DNA of 64,000 bases, taken from positions 526,121 to 590,120 of the forward strand of contig NW_005434638.1 of NCBI RefSeq assembly GCF_000315625.1. Direction: 5' to 3'. Shown here piece by piece: positions 34,026 through 44,515 of this stretch. The translations under genes and the position numbers were made by a program. The DNA is from Guillardia theta CCMP2712 (taxonomy: Eukaryota; Cryptophyceae; Pyrenomonadales; Geminigeraceae). The notes beneath the pieces are model-generated. The model was not told where the DNA came from, searched no databases, and saw only the letters and a program-made list of their open reading frames with translations. Positions within the stretch are counted from its first letter, which is position 1. The number at the start of each line of letters is the position of its first letter.

Positions 34026-36056
34026 ATGAAGGACCGTGCAGTTACAAATCTGAAGGAGTTCCTGCGCAATCGGCTGAGCGCAGAACAACATTTGGAGTCC
34101 GGCAATCGAACACCGACCGAGGTTTTCAGCTCATTGAATCCGATTGACAGAGTGGTGAGTATGAGTAAGACCAAGGATGAGGGTCCTTACACCTGCTTGT
34201 TGGAGGCGTGTTCAGGAAGTGGAAAATCCATGTGTGCTGCGGATTATTTTGTTCGCAACCCTGATACATGTTTGTACTTCTTGTTTGGCCACAAACATAC
34301 ACAGCTCATCTACCAGGAGGTGTCCGAGATAACAAATCTTATCAACCGTGCTTTGGACATTGACTTGTGGAATTGTATTGGGGAGTATACCTCGAACCAG
34401 GGGGAGGCTGCCGCGCTTGTTGCTATCAACATCAGTATGAAGCGAAGTCAAGGGTGGCATGTACTCGGAGTGCTGGGGTTTCTTCTGAATCAGACAGAGG
34501 AGGTTAAACCTGTCACTGTCGAACAAGCGAAGAGCTGGCAGCGGAATCTGTGGGTTTTATTAGACGAGGCCATCCCCTCACATAGAGAAGAGTGTCACAT
34601 CCTATATCCAATCGGCAGGTTGGTACTGTTGAAGCGAATCTTGCGGAATGCCAGGATACATTGTATGATGCTGGGAACGAATACTCTAATCATGAACTTT
34701 AACGACGCAGCTCAAAGATCGCCAGACAGTCGGGATGGTGAAGAGAAGCTACTCTGCGTCACACATCGAGCTCTTCCTCCTATCATTCCTCCATCGCATG
34801 ATCACTTGGCATGCCTCGAAAGGATCTTTGGGGAGAAAGAAGCCTCTGTTTTGCTGGATAATGTGAATCCATGGCTTTGCAGATTGTTCATGGTTGAAGC
34901 CATGGCAAAAGCAACTGAAAGCTATGAACCTGCCCATGCTCTACGTAAGTTTGCTTCTCCAATATTGGAGACGGTCAAGGCGGTAAAAAGTAGCTTCAGC
35001 AAAGCTTCTTTATACTGTATGTTTCAGATTGCAGCCCACGAATCTTTATCTCAGGTGCACCTGTCGACGAGCTTTGCCTTGCTAAATATTTGGCCGGGCA
35101 ACCCACCAACAAGAGGGGATGATAGCTGCATAGTAACACTGGCAAGAGAAGCATCAAACCCAGACAAGATTACTTTGAAATCTACATCACTTTATGAGAT
35201 AACGACCAGATTTGCACCAGCTCATGTTGACCCATTGACTCCGGCCATATGTGCAGGCAATGGACGGCCTTTTGGAGAGGACAAATCTGCGCTGTTAGTC
35301 TTACAGGAGATCTATAAGCAGCAGTCTTTTAAGAATGACTCAACAGCCGTGGATGCGTGGAAGCGAGATGGTGGTACGTTGGAGTCTTTTGGAGGAGTGG
35401 TCATGATGATCAGCAGTTGGTCTGAGCCTCAAGACATTCTCAAGAACATTGCTTTTCATTGTGGCAGCAAAACGGAGACGAGAAGTGTGAATGAAATCCT
35501 TGAGACGATTGCGGTCGGGAATCAATTCGAAGATTTCTTTGAGATTTTAACGTCCTGCATCCAAAATCTGCTTCCGTTTTCAGCTACAAGTTCAGGAAAA
35601 GGAAGTGCGGCTTATGGGTACTATACGCGTGCGACAGACCAGAACCAGGTTGACGCAAAGTTTCAAGGACCTGCTCATGAGACGAGAAAGAGAATGATTG
35701 GAAGGGCAGAATTCAAGAATAGGAGCACTGCTGTACCTACATCGGAGTGCCGTAACATTGTTGGCAAGCTGCTTACCCCTGAGGTCGATCTTGCTTTGTT
35801 CATGATGTCCGAGATGAAGCAAGGGAGCATTGAACAGATCGTGCAGGAGTGTAATACCGGGACAGAGGTGTTGATTTTACATCTCAGAGATAATAGTCAC
35901 TGGCGAGCTTGTATTGTTGACCAGCGCAAGGATGAAAGAGAGGCCGAAATCAGGGGTCATAGGAAAGTTTTGATGATAGTGGAAGTAGGTCTGACGACCG
36001 AACCGTTTTGCAGTCCTATAGCAAAGACTCCTTGGACACAGAAGGAGAGTGACTGA
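34026..36056 (+). CDS. Crinkler/RHS-type (CR) P-loop NTPase protein
   Basis: 676 aa, single exon. Walker A is ACSGSGKSM (about residues 61-69) after GPYTCLLE; Walker B WVLLDEAI (about 176-183); a sensor-like MMLGTNTLIMNF (about 215-226). This order, with short helices between, resembles the STAND-like NTPase of Crinkler and trypanosome RHS proteins (the CR class described for eukaryotic effectors and transposon-linked genes). The C-terminal third is unassigned; near the end HWRACIVDQRKD and KVLMIVEVGL could be a degenerate nuclease core, which I cannot confirm. No signal peptide is visible, so a secreted-effector role is not supported; an intranuclear or genome-conflict role is possible. Neighbours are retroelement fragments on both sides. 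Confidence 0.55.
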   Translation: MKDRAVTNLKEFLRNRLSAEQHLESGNRTPTEVFSSLNPIDRVVSMSKTKDEGPYTCLLEACSGSGKSMCAADYFVRNPDTCLYFLFGHKHTQLIYQEVSEITNLINRALDIDLWNCIGEYTSNQGEAAALVAINISMKRSQGWHVLGVLGFLLNQTEEVKPVTVEQAKSWQRNLWVLLDEAIPSHREECHILYPIGRLVLLKRILRNARIHCMMLGTNTLIMNFNDAAQRSPDSRDGEEKLLCVTHRALPPIIPPSHDHLACLERIFGEKEASVLLDNVNPWLCRLFMVEAMAKATESYEPAHALRKFASPILETVKAVKSSFSKASLYCMFQIAAHESLSQVHLSTSFALLNIWPGNPPTRGDDSCIVTLAREASNPDKITLKSTSLYEITTRFAPAHVDPLTPAICAGNGRPFGEDKSALLVLQEIYKQQSFKNDSTAVDAWKRDGGTLESFGGVVMMISSWSEPQDILKNIAFHCGSKTETRSVNEILETIAVGNQFEDFFEILTSCIQNLLPFSATSSGKGSAAYGYYTRATDQNQVDAKFQGPAHETRKRMIGRAEFKNRSTAVPTSECRNIVGKLLTPEVDLALFMMSEMKQGSIEQIVQECNTGTEVLILHLRDNSHWRACIVDQRKDEREAEIRGHRKVLMIVEVGLTTEPFCSPIAKTPWTQKESD

Positions 36057-36351
36057 CATGGTACATTGATTAAAACTGACTATGATACTCTGAGATGTAA
36101 TGAGGAGGGGAGAAGGCCTTGAAGAGGGGAGGGGAGGAGGGAGAAGGGAAGGGAGGAGGGAGGAGGGATGTGAAATAGGGTTTTACCTGCTCTTCTCTCA
36201 GGTAGCAGACTGGAGAAGTCTTGGCGAAGTCGCCCAACCACCGTGACATCAGATAACCAAGGGAAGAGCCTGGACTAAACTCTACTGAGTCACGTATTGT
36301 GACTAGCCCGGCCGTTCCGAGGGCCCAGGCTAGTATGATTATTATTCAACG

Positions 36352-37011
36352 GTTGTGACTCCCAAGGTTTTTTCCCCTTCATGGGTCCATTTACCCTCCG
36401 ACCAGCATGCAGCGAGTGTTGCCTTCATCAAGCTCGAATGTGCGGACCTGCGGAGCTTCTCGGTCGAGACGGCGGGAGTGGTGGTAGGCGGCATACCTTT
36501 GGGCTCTAGAGACTTCATCAGAAACTGGCTTCAGGAAAAGCTTGCTGCTCTTGACGATGACCTCCACAAGCTGGGATCGCTGAGTACCTTACATCCCTTT
36601 GCCTGCAAACACCTTATTCGAGCTACTCACATCCCAACCTTGCAGTATTTCTTACGGGGCATCGATCCTGAGCTCGTGACTGATGCATGCGCTGCTTTCG
36701 ACCAGAGTGTTCTCCTGGAGCTGGGCAAGGCTTTTGATTGGCCATTGCCTGACAGAGGCTCGGACGTTGACTTCGGTCTGGCCAGCTCTTCATTCTTGTC
36801 TCCCCTGGAGTTTGCCTTCTTCAAGCGTCAGCTTCCGTACCAGGAGGGGGGGGATGGGTTCACACCTCAAGCGGGGGTCAGTTTATCAGCCTATTACAGC
36901 GCCACGGCCAGCTTCTTACAATGGAGCGCTACCCTACCCTGTGTGCAGACCTGGACATTCTCCACCCCTCCCCTGTTCTCTCGCCTGGATGGTACCCTTG
37001 TTAGGGATTGA
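36352..37011 (+). mobile_element. Reverse transcriptase C-terminal fragment
   Basis: An open frame without start context, truncated on the left. GVVVGGIPLGSRDFIRNWL followed by LDDDLHKLGSLSTLHPFACK, HLIRATHIPTLQYFLRG and ACAAFDQSVLLELG matches the pattern seen after the catalytic core of many non-LTR reverse transcriptases (GxPxG...F, then LLR......Y..R). Polymerase motifs including YxDD are absent, so the piece is inactive. Same strand as the C-terminal pieces at 31-32.7 kb. Confidence 0.7.
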
Positions 37012-37308
37012 CAATCCTGATGATGTGCTTCGACTTTGTGAATTTGAACCGTTAACAAGCAAACAGGAACCTCAACACAACCGCGCTCACTGAACGTATA
37101 GAAAGTTCGGATCCATTTTATTCGACCAAAACCTACCAAACCAACCAGACCGACCGGATAAGACAGCTCAGCGGCTAGTTGACTGAAGTATTCGTATCCG
37201 CTTACGTAACCCCTAACATACGCTCCCAAGCGCATTATCATCTGAGAAACATCTCTATGAACTTCGCTGATCATTAAGATACTGCATAACAAGAAAACGG
37301 CAGCCACC

Positions 37309-38364
37309 TCAAGTCATTTCAATTGAGTAGCGCAGAGTGCACTTTGAATGCTGAGAATCTTCGTCGGTATCCTCCGCTGACTCATCGTCGTACGAAACCA
37401 CATGATGCCTTGACCTGTCATTCCCATACGCATCGGTCGTCAAATCCATGGACTTAGCCTCTCGATACAATTCTGGCAACAAACTCCCAATACTCAAAGT
37501 CTTGTTCACATTTTGCCTCTCCAAGTCACTCAACAACTTCATGACGAAACTCGCGGTCACCTCATTGAACAAATTCTGTGCGAAATACCGTTCAAGACCA
37601 AACCTTGTGCAAGCTGTCTCGACTTGCCCTTGTCCATGATATAACAGCATGCAACAAGCAATAAAATGATTTGCTAAAGCTGAAAACCTGTTGACAAAAT
37701 CCGAAGTCTTTTCCTCTGACCCTTGTATGGTACTTTGAATCTCACCCAAAATATACTGCGAGTGCGACAACGACAAACACTCCTTCACCAGCAACGATTT
37801 GAATGATTCCCAAGTACCTTGTGTGGAAATTAATCTATCCTCGCCACGCAATGTTTGCAACCAATTCCTCACACGATTACCCTCTAATGTTGCAGCAATG
37901 TCAACCTTTTGATCTGGAGGAATTCTTTGACGCTGGAATTGAAACTCAAGCTCCCCAAACCAACTTGCAACGAAATATTCTAGAGTCACTTCTCCATCAA
38001 ATCGAGAAATATCCTTGGAATGAAATTTCACTAGGGAAGACTGCTGCTTTACATGCTGACTTGACATGTCGTTCGACATGCTCGTATTATTTTGCTTGCA
38101 TATTGCATCAGCCCCTCCTGGTTCCTTGATCGGAAGGTATTGAACTGCTCCTGATTCATTTAATCTGAACCGTTGCATCATTTCCTCGAACATTTTTTTA
38201 TTTTCTTCCCTAAGAACAGAGATTTCCTGTTTTGTCTCAACGAGCTCTCTTTCCTTACGAAACATCACTTCCTTGACGAAAGCTTCATACTTTACTTGCA
38301 TGTCCATTGCGAGTTGCAATTCTTCTCGCAACCGTTCTTGTTTGCAGGAAGATTCTTGGCGCAA
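37309..38364 (-). mobile_element. Gag-like ORF of an LTR-type retrotransposon, 5' truncated
   Basis: Open frame whose first plausible ATG is about 38307 (MDMQVKYEAFVKEV). A coiled coil (ELVETKQEISVLREENKKMF) precedes a retrotransposon gag-type helical domain: FDGEVTLEYFVASWFGELEF, ATLEGNRVRNWLQTL, TWESFKSLLVKECL and SDFVNRFSALANHF. No zinc knuckle, protease or polymerase follows downstream, so only gag remains. The upstream end abuts the virus-like block at about 38360, where its frame becomes antisense of the next gene; this marks an insertion or recombination boundary. Confidence 0.7.
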
Positions 38365-38765
38365 TGTGCAAGATCCAGAACAAAATAGCCAAGGCCGGCG
38401 AAAAGCACGAGATCAGCGTTCGTATCCAGAATCCAGTAAGGATTGACGTTAAGCAGACCATTACCATCAAGACCACATTCAGGTGTGCACGCACCATCCG
38501 TGCACAGAGCAACGTCTACAACTCCGAACTGCCTCCAGAAACACCCGTCGACCCCAAACCTCAACGGATCCGCATGTATTACACTCGCATTGAAGGCACG
38601 GACCACGATGGCAACCCTCTGATCACCGAGGGAAAATGGAGGCTTGAGTCGCTAGAGCGATTCTCCAAGAAAGAAAATTCCCTTGAGAGCGATTCCGGAG
38701 TGGATCTCGATGAGCTTTTTGAGACCGATCTTGATGATTCATCATCTTCGTGCGCAAAACCATGA
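38364..38765 (+). CDS. Unrecognised 133-aa protein of the virus-like block
   Basis: Starts MCKIQNKIAKAGEKHEISVR, has a beta-rich middle (DVKQTITIKTTFRCARTI) and an acidic end (SDSGVDLDELFETDLDDSSS). A TTTGCAG precedes it by about 15 bp. No family recognised. It is convergent with the next ORF (gap about 70 bp). The compact spacing suggests a small-genome element rather than the intron-rich host style. Confidence 0.5.
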   Translation: MCKIQNKIAKAGEKHEISVRIQNPVRIDVKQTITIKTTFRCARTIRAQSNVYNSELPPETPVDPKPQRIRMYYTRIEGTDHDGNPLITEGKWRLESLERFSKKENSLESDSGVDLDELFETDLDDSSSSCAKP

Positions 38766-38837
38766 GTTTTCGATGCAGCTTAAGAGAGCGGCTGGTGAGC
38801 AGTAGGAATAGACCACGCATGATGATTGACAACCCCA

Positions 38838-40166
38838 TCAGCCCAGCCCCACGATCACGGGCATGAGCTCCACCACCCCATTGTCCCTGTTCCACTGCAT
38901 ATTCTCCAGGTTCTTAATGAAGGGCTCGTCAAAGGAGAAGTACTCCTTGTGGAGCTCTAGGCTCTCTGTGTCCTGGTTCTCCAGCTCGAACATGCTCCCG
39001 GGGATGGTGACGACGTTGTGCTGGTGGATGTCCATGGAGATCGTGGAAACCTTCACGTTGTCCCTCCTTGATTCATAAAAGCCCCTGACGGTCCTCCTCA
39101 CCCTGGCGATGGGGTAGGAGCCCGTGGGGAAGGCGCCGCAGATGAACTGGGTGCCGAAGCCGGTGCCGTAGGACTGGTAGCCGTTGTAGTTGATCCTCGA
39201 GCCCTTGAAGAGCCATATGCCCTCGCAGGGGTGCATGGGGCAGAGGATGCCGTTGTCCACGCTCTCGGTGTTGCAAGAATGGTTGTAGACCGAGATGATG
39301 TCCATGGACGTCTTCTGGATGTCATGGAAGAGGGTCTCTGTGGTGGGGGAGGCGATGTAACACCCCGAGCTCGAGTGCTCGTGCATGTCGAGCTCCACGG
39401 GGATCTCCAGCCCGAACTCGTCTGCCACCATCTTGATGATCTTGGCCCGGGCGCGCTGGGACGCCTTCCTCAGCCAGTGGACCTCTTCGCTCTCGCAGAG
39501 CTCCGCCGTGGTGACCTTGTCGCCCATGTCGAGGATCATGTTGTAGAAATCATGGGCTGCGTAGTTCAGCCCCCCCGAGCAGACGATGTAGAGCTTGTGC
39601 TCTCGGATGTCATTGATGAAGCCTCGGGTGAAGCCGTGGTAGATGCCGATGAACTCGGGCGGCTCGTACTACCAGAACTTGGAGTCCGTGTACCTCCTGT
39701 AGTCGTTCAGGTAGGCATCCCCCTCCTCATGCACGGTGTAGGCGTTGACCGGCATGCACTGGAAGGATGCCTTGTTGTGGAGGGATTCCTGCTGGATGGT
39801 GGTGAGGACCTTCTGGATCTTCTCCTTGCAGAGCTCGATGTTGGAGAGCAGCTCGATGGCCTTCGGATTGACACCCTTGGAGCCATCGGACTCGGGGGAT
39901 ATGCACTCCGTCATGGTCAACCCGAAGAACATCTTCCTGGAGATTGGTAGGACATCGGCGGTCACCTGGGAGCCGGCGTTGAAGCGGAAGCCCTGGAACT
40001 CTCCGAGCTCGTTGATGTGGTGGGTGGGCATCACCATGATGGAGGTATGCTTGCTGGGGGTGAGGAGGGCGCGGCAGGTGTCCACCTCGTCCTTGCTCAG
40101 GGGGTAGAGCTCGTAGGATCGGTTGATACGCTCGTGCAGCTCGATGTTCTCTGAGTCCCGCGGCAT
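38838..40166 (-). pseudogene. Unrecognised 443-codon frame with one in-frame TAG
   Basis: One continuous frame from ATG 40166 to the stop at 38838, interrupted only by TAG at 39669-39671. Upstream part includes SIMVMPTHHINELGEFQGF and ADVLPISRKMFFGLTMTEC; downstream part begins YEPPEFIGIYHGFTRG and includes YIVCSGGLNYAAHDFYNMIL, LCPMHPCEGIWLFKG and QFICGAFPTGSYPIARV. Composition and codon flavour continue unchanged across the TAG, so this is a single gene with a point nonsense change or sequencing error. No splice signals fit an intron there. No family recognised. Confidence 0.6.
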
Positions 40167-40435
40167 GCGTTTGAACGGCAGGGGGAGTTCATGGGTTCTT
40201 ATACCCTATGGGTCCCGCCACTATAAATTCGGCCGGCGAATCGCGGGTTTGGAAAAACTGCCACCTAGCCACACCCGCCCACGCTTACGGAACCCTTTCA
40301 TTTACGGACTGCCTATCTTTCCGTACACCCTCACACAGACGGTTTTAAGGAACCCCTTGCACTTACGGACAGCCTATCTTTCCGGACACCCCTACGGACC
40401 CTTTTGGAGACAAAGCTTACGGAAAACATACAGTG
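40167..40435. promoter_or_regulatory. Divergent promoter region with duplicated ~58-bp element
   Basis: Lies between ATGs at 40166 (minus) and 40436 (plus). Two diverged copies of about 58 bp stand in tandem (about 40294-40351 and 40350-40407), both containing TTACGGACWGCCTATCTTTC then CGKACACC and ending near a TTTT run; short TTACGGA words flank them. A CTATAAATTC TATA-like box is at about 40222. Regulatory function is inferred from position and repetition. Confidence 0.5.
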
Positions 40436-41012
40436 ATGCAGTTCCACGTCAACATCATGGGCAACATCCAGCGCCGAAACCTCGCCGAACCCCTCGACCT
40501 TCCCAACAATGCCACCCTGGAGGGCATGGAGAGGATGAGGAGGGAGATGAACCTCCGCGCCAGGGTCTTCAGGACCATGATCGACAGGAAGGCCCTCAAC
40601 GAGCCGCAGGCCTCGATTGTAGTCCAGGGCATGCTGTGTGTGGTGGCGAACTGCTCGAGGTTCCGCGTCTACCTCGCCGAGCAGACGAGGATGGCGGTCC
40701 CCTTCAAGATCATCACGACCCTCTTCAAGCGGTTCACCGTGTCCAATGAGAGCGCGAGGTGGTTCAAGACCACATGCACCAGGCTGCTGTATTCCCTTGG
40801 CAGGGATATCGACACTTGCATTGACAATGGGGATAAGCATTACCTGAGGAACTACGCCATTTCCTTCTACCGCTTTGCCGTCGCCTTTGACAAGGCAATG
40901 TTTGTCCTCAGGGATCCATGCGAGCAGTTCTTTTTCATCTACATCTTCCGCGTCATGCAGAGGGCGCACAGGAACATCACTGAGAAAGACGAGATGGGGA
41001 ACGATTTCCACA
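40436..41012 (+). CDS. Unrecognised helical protein, 3' truncated
   Basis: Starts MQFHVNIMGNIQRRNLAEPL; helical with many Arg/Phe (LFKRFTVSNESARWFKTTC, LRNYAISFYRFAVAFDKAMF, FFFIYIFRVMQRAHRN). Coding character ends at about 41012 after EKDEMGNDFHT. Beyond this the frame is only the antisense of the cysteine-rich gene, so the 3' end was lost at a junction. No family recognised. Confidence 0.5.
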
Positions 41013-43055
41013 CATTGATTGTTCTCGTAGTAGGAGCCGTTGTTGCAGGAGTAACACATGAGCGCCGGAGTCTGGTAGTCGCCTGGAACCCTGAGCACCT
41101 CGTAGATTGTGCCATCCAAGGCGGGGATCTGGTTATAACCCACTCCTCTCAGCACCGAGATGGATTGGTAGAAAATCACCGGAGACCATATGGCAATCCT
41201 TCCTCCCCCTCCCCCTCCTCCCGAGAAAGTTACTGGTGTAAGAGGCAATCAGCACACCGCCTCCTCCATGTCCCCCAAGGTTGGTCTCCGTGCTGTAGAC
41301 GTTGCAGTCACCTCCCTGACCTCCCGGAGAACCTTGGAAGGCGTACCAGGGCCAGAGCTCCTTGGCACCGTACACAGGGCCGCCAGGAGCCGAGCCAAAG
41401 CCCCCTTGCCCTCCGAAGCCACCTCCCGACCCCCCGTAGTAGCAGAATCCTGCATAGTAGCCCGCTCCCCTGGTCTCGGAGGCTGATGCAAGATGTCTGA
41501 TGTCACCCGTGATGTTGACGAGCCCCACCGAGTAGATGGCAAAGGGATTGGATCCTCTCAGAGTGTTGGTGTCAAGCGAGAGCAGCGATTGTATGTAAAA
41601 CTCACAGGTTCCAGAGTTCCACTCCCCTGGAATGAGCTCGTGCTGGTCGATGACAAGGTAACAGTCGGAAGTGTCAATGATGAGCTCCTGCAGCGCCACC
41701 ACTCTGAAGCTCTCACCCGGGCCCACCTTTAGATCGGAGCACTGGCAGACTACCTGGCCTACCGCGGAGGTGAAGGTGTTGGTGGGACAAGGGGTGCAGG
41801 CCCCGTCTCCCTCCAATGATTTGTAGAAGGAGAGAGGGCATGGCTTGCAGACCCCGGAGTCTCGGTAGTTGCCCGGGGAGCAGACGCAAGAGGACGGGTC
41901 CGTGGCTCCTGCGAAAGAAGTTGTAGAGTTTATCCCGCAGGCCTTACACTCTAGCCCGTCCTTGTAGTATCCCTTGTCGCAAAGACAGTCGTCGATGCTG
42001 TAGGGCTTGATGTCGAAGTGGCTGTTCGCCGGGCAAGGGTATGCGCAGGGGACACACTGCCCTCCCTCCTCGCACTGCTGGCAGGAGCAGTCGTTGACGC
42101 TGGTGGACTTGGCGGGTGAAGCCTTGTTTGACGGGCACATCTGGCACTCGCCGTTGGGATCCATGTACCAGTTCGCTACACAGTAGCATGTTCTTGAATT
42201 GATATCAGAAGTCATGTGCCTACCACAGGGCCTACAGTCTAGGAACCCATTGAAATCGACGGTTCCTGCCATGCAGACACAGCCAAAGGTAGATCCTTGC
42301 AAAGGAACCAAATTGCCTGCGCAGGCTCTTGGGAAGGTGTCAAAGAACTCAGGGTATGGGTTGTAACAGACACCCTCGAATTCGAACTTATTGTCCTCAC
42401 ACCTGCACTTGATCGAGCCATAGTCGTTGGTGAATAGACCGGTGCCACATTGGGTGCAAGAGCCGAAGCCGTCATAGTCCTTGTAGTAACCCGGCTTGCA
42501 AGGGTTGCAGTCGGATGTTGTAAACCCCTCGTATCCCATTGGACAGCCACAGTCGTCGTAGCCCATGGTCTGTGGGTTGTAGGCCATGCCGTACCTTGAC
42601 GGGCATATGCATTGATCTGAGGATACGCTACCCCTGGATGATACCATGTTTGCTGGGCAAGGGGTGCAAGGCCGGTTTCCTCTCTCGGACTTGTAGTGGT
42701 TCTCGGGGCATATGAGGCATATGTTGCCATCCTTGCCGTAGAACCCTGGCTTACACTTGCAATCGAGGAAGTGGCCGCCTCGATCAGGGTTGTGGAGTTT
42801 TGAGAGCATGATATGCATTGTGTGGATCCAATGATATCCTTGTAAGTCCCAAAGCCGCAGGCACTACATGACAGGCCATCTCCAGTATATCCCTTGTTGC
42901 ACTTGCAGTTGGATGCCCCTATGCTAAGGGCGGAGGATTGGGCGTTGACGTCGCAGCTCTTGCACTTTAGATCGGTGTCTTGGTACTGCCCGGCGTTGCA
43001 GGGGAGGCAGAGGTCTGTGTAGGTCTCATAGCCCGCAAGACACTGGCAGTGTCAC
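41012..43055 (-). pseudogene. GCC2/GCC3 (ephrin-receptor-like) cysteine-rich repeat gene fragment
   Basis: About ten repeats of the form C.C..GY......C..C..G.Y......C..CP.N, e.g. CKCKPGFYGKDGNICLICPE and CVCSPGNYRDSGVCKPCPLS, the GCC2/GCC3 pattern of extracellular proteins. A Gly-rich C-terminal region follows (YAGFCYYGGSGGGFGGQGGF, then GGGGRIAIWSPVIFYQ in another frame). Two one-base frame changes are visible: near 42790 (between LIEAATSS and DCKCKPGFYG) and in the G-rich tract near 41210-41235. No start codon or signal peptide remains upstream and both ends abut unrelated coding sequence at 41012 and about 43055. A broken extracellular-protein fragment inserted in the block. Confidence 0.65.
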
Positions 43056-43942
43056 TCAGTTCAAAGTGATCGTCCCCCATCTTCAACAGCACGTACATGA
43101 TCGCATTGTTGACAATCGACATCCTCTCCTTGTTCCTGCAAGCGTGACTGAAGACGCTCAATTCCTTGCTCGAGGGATGAAGTGGGTTGTCGAAAGGGAA
43201 CTGCACACGGTGGGTTCCTGGGTTCCTTTCCAAGAAAGCCTTCTTCTCCTTGCGAAACTTGATCTCCTCCTCGGAAAGATGGCTGTTCTTGCCCTTGGAC
43301 TGCTTCTTGGTGGATTTCACCTCTTCATCATCAGACTTTTCATCATCAGACTTTTCATCATCAGACTTTTCATCATCAGACTTTTCATCATCAGACTAGC
43401 CTCTTCACCATCAGCCTCTTCACCATCAGCCTCTTCACCATCAGCCTCTCACCATCAGGCTTTTCACACCAGGCCGCAAATATCTGCACCCATCTTTGAC
43501 GGGTGACCAGAGTCTGCTCCTCCTTCTTAGCCTCAAGGAAGCTGACCTTGGGCATCCCAGGCTTGCAGAAGACCTCGATGTCGGTTCCAGGGAAGTCGGC
43601 ATAGATCTCGGCCACCATCTTGTCGACATTGGCAGCCTTGAACTTGTTGCAGTTCAGGATGTCCTTGAGCTTGCCAAGGTAAGACTGACCGGTAGGGGTC
43701 AGCTTCAGGGCGTCCAGGAAAGGGTCCAAGACGGGAGTCGCCTTGATAGCGACAACGCGGGTAGCACCGGTGGGAACACTGCTGTCAAAATTTTGCACAC
43801 TGACATCATTGTTTTCACCAATGGTATTGATGCCATTCAGATCCTGGTCCGTATGCTTCGTTCCCAAAACATCAGAAGAGTTGTGCAAAACCGTCCTACC
43901 ATGTTCAGGAGTGTCAACCCTTTTTCTTGATCTCGTCTCCAT
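43056..43942 (-). pseudogene. Unrecognised protein with acidic tandem repeats, frameshifted and truncated
   Basis: Starts METRSRKRVDTPEHGRTVLH at ATG 43942. The body includes PTGQSYLGKLKDILNCNKFK, YADFPGTDIEVFCKPG and RQRWVQIFAAWCEKPDG. It then enters two 15-bp tandem arrays that in the correct frames would code DGEEA and SDDEK units; two single-base shifts occur inside them (about 43447-43453 and 43393-43400). After the arrays the third frame gives STKKQSKGKNSHLSEEEIKF, FPFDNPLHPSSKELSVFSHA and MYVLLKMGDDHFEL, ending at the 43055 junction. No family recognised. Confidence 0.5.
43328..43450 (-). repeat. Two adjacent 15-bp coding arrays
   Basis: Five copies of CAGACTTTTCATCAT followed directly by four of CAGCCTCTTCACCAT. 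Unit length is a multiple of three, so copy number can vary without frame loss; the frame breaks come from single-base slips at the array edges. Confidence 0.9.
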
Positions 43943-43970
43943 GATTCCAAAAAAAGTTCCAAGGAGTACG

Positions 43971-44513
43971 ATGGAGGCTGCCTTGCAGGAAGCTGCCTTG
44001 CAGGAGGCTGCCTTGCAGGAGGCTGCCTTGCAGGAGGCTGCCTTGCAGGAGGCTGAGACAGTGACGTTTCTGGACACCAGGCTGTTTCCCAGCTTCTTAA
44101 GGGCTTATGACATCTGTGTGATCTGTGGTATGCTGCTAGAGCCCAGTGACGATAGCAGGAGCCACCGCGTGCAGACCTTCTTTCACAACCTCGAGCTTAG
44201 CTGACTGAAGACCACCTTCACCTGGGAGTGCATAAGTTCGCTGTGCAAGACCTGCCACGAGGACGAGCGGCTCAGCTCCTGCTGCAGGTGCACCAACTGG
44301 TTGAGGAGGTGCAACCGCTTCCAGACCACGGAGGAGAAGCATGTGGGTAAGAAGTCTTACCTGCCTTTGGACGAGCTCATCGCCTTCTCCTTGGCACCCG
44401 GAGAGATTTCCATCCCCGACAGCAGGAATCTGAAGAGGCTGTTCAATGTACTCATGGAAAGCAGGAAGGTAAGACTGGGATCCAACTTGCTTGTGTTCAG
44501 CAACTATACCTGA
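43971..44513 (+). pseudogene. Cysteine-rich zinc-finger-like ORF with in-frame TGA
   Basis: Starts MEAALQEAALQEAALQ, pentapeptide repeats from a 15-bp array. Then FLDTRLFPSFLRAYDICVIC begins a Cys-rich segment: CVICGM before the stop at 44202-44204, and CKTCHEDERLSSCCRCTNW then RRCNRF after it in the same frame. The spacing of CxxC pairs across the TGA suggests one zinc-binding module split by a nonsense change. Continues KKSYLPLDELIAFSLAPGE and stops at about 44513. Its ATG lies 28 bp from the divergent ATG at 43942. Confidence 0.5.
43974..44056 (+). repeat. 15-bp coding array (GGAGGCTGCCTTGCA)
   Basis: Five to six copies encoding EAALQ on the plus strand at the very N-terminus of the adjoining ORF. 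Confidence 0.9.
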
Positions 44514-44515
44514 GG

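Noticed and set aside
39669-44204. Alternative genetic code (TAG/TGA as sense)
   Set aside because: Host genes in the window use all three stops as terminators, and only one internal stop occurs per affected frame.
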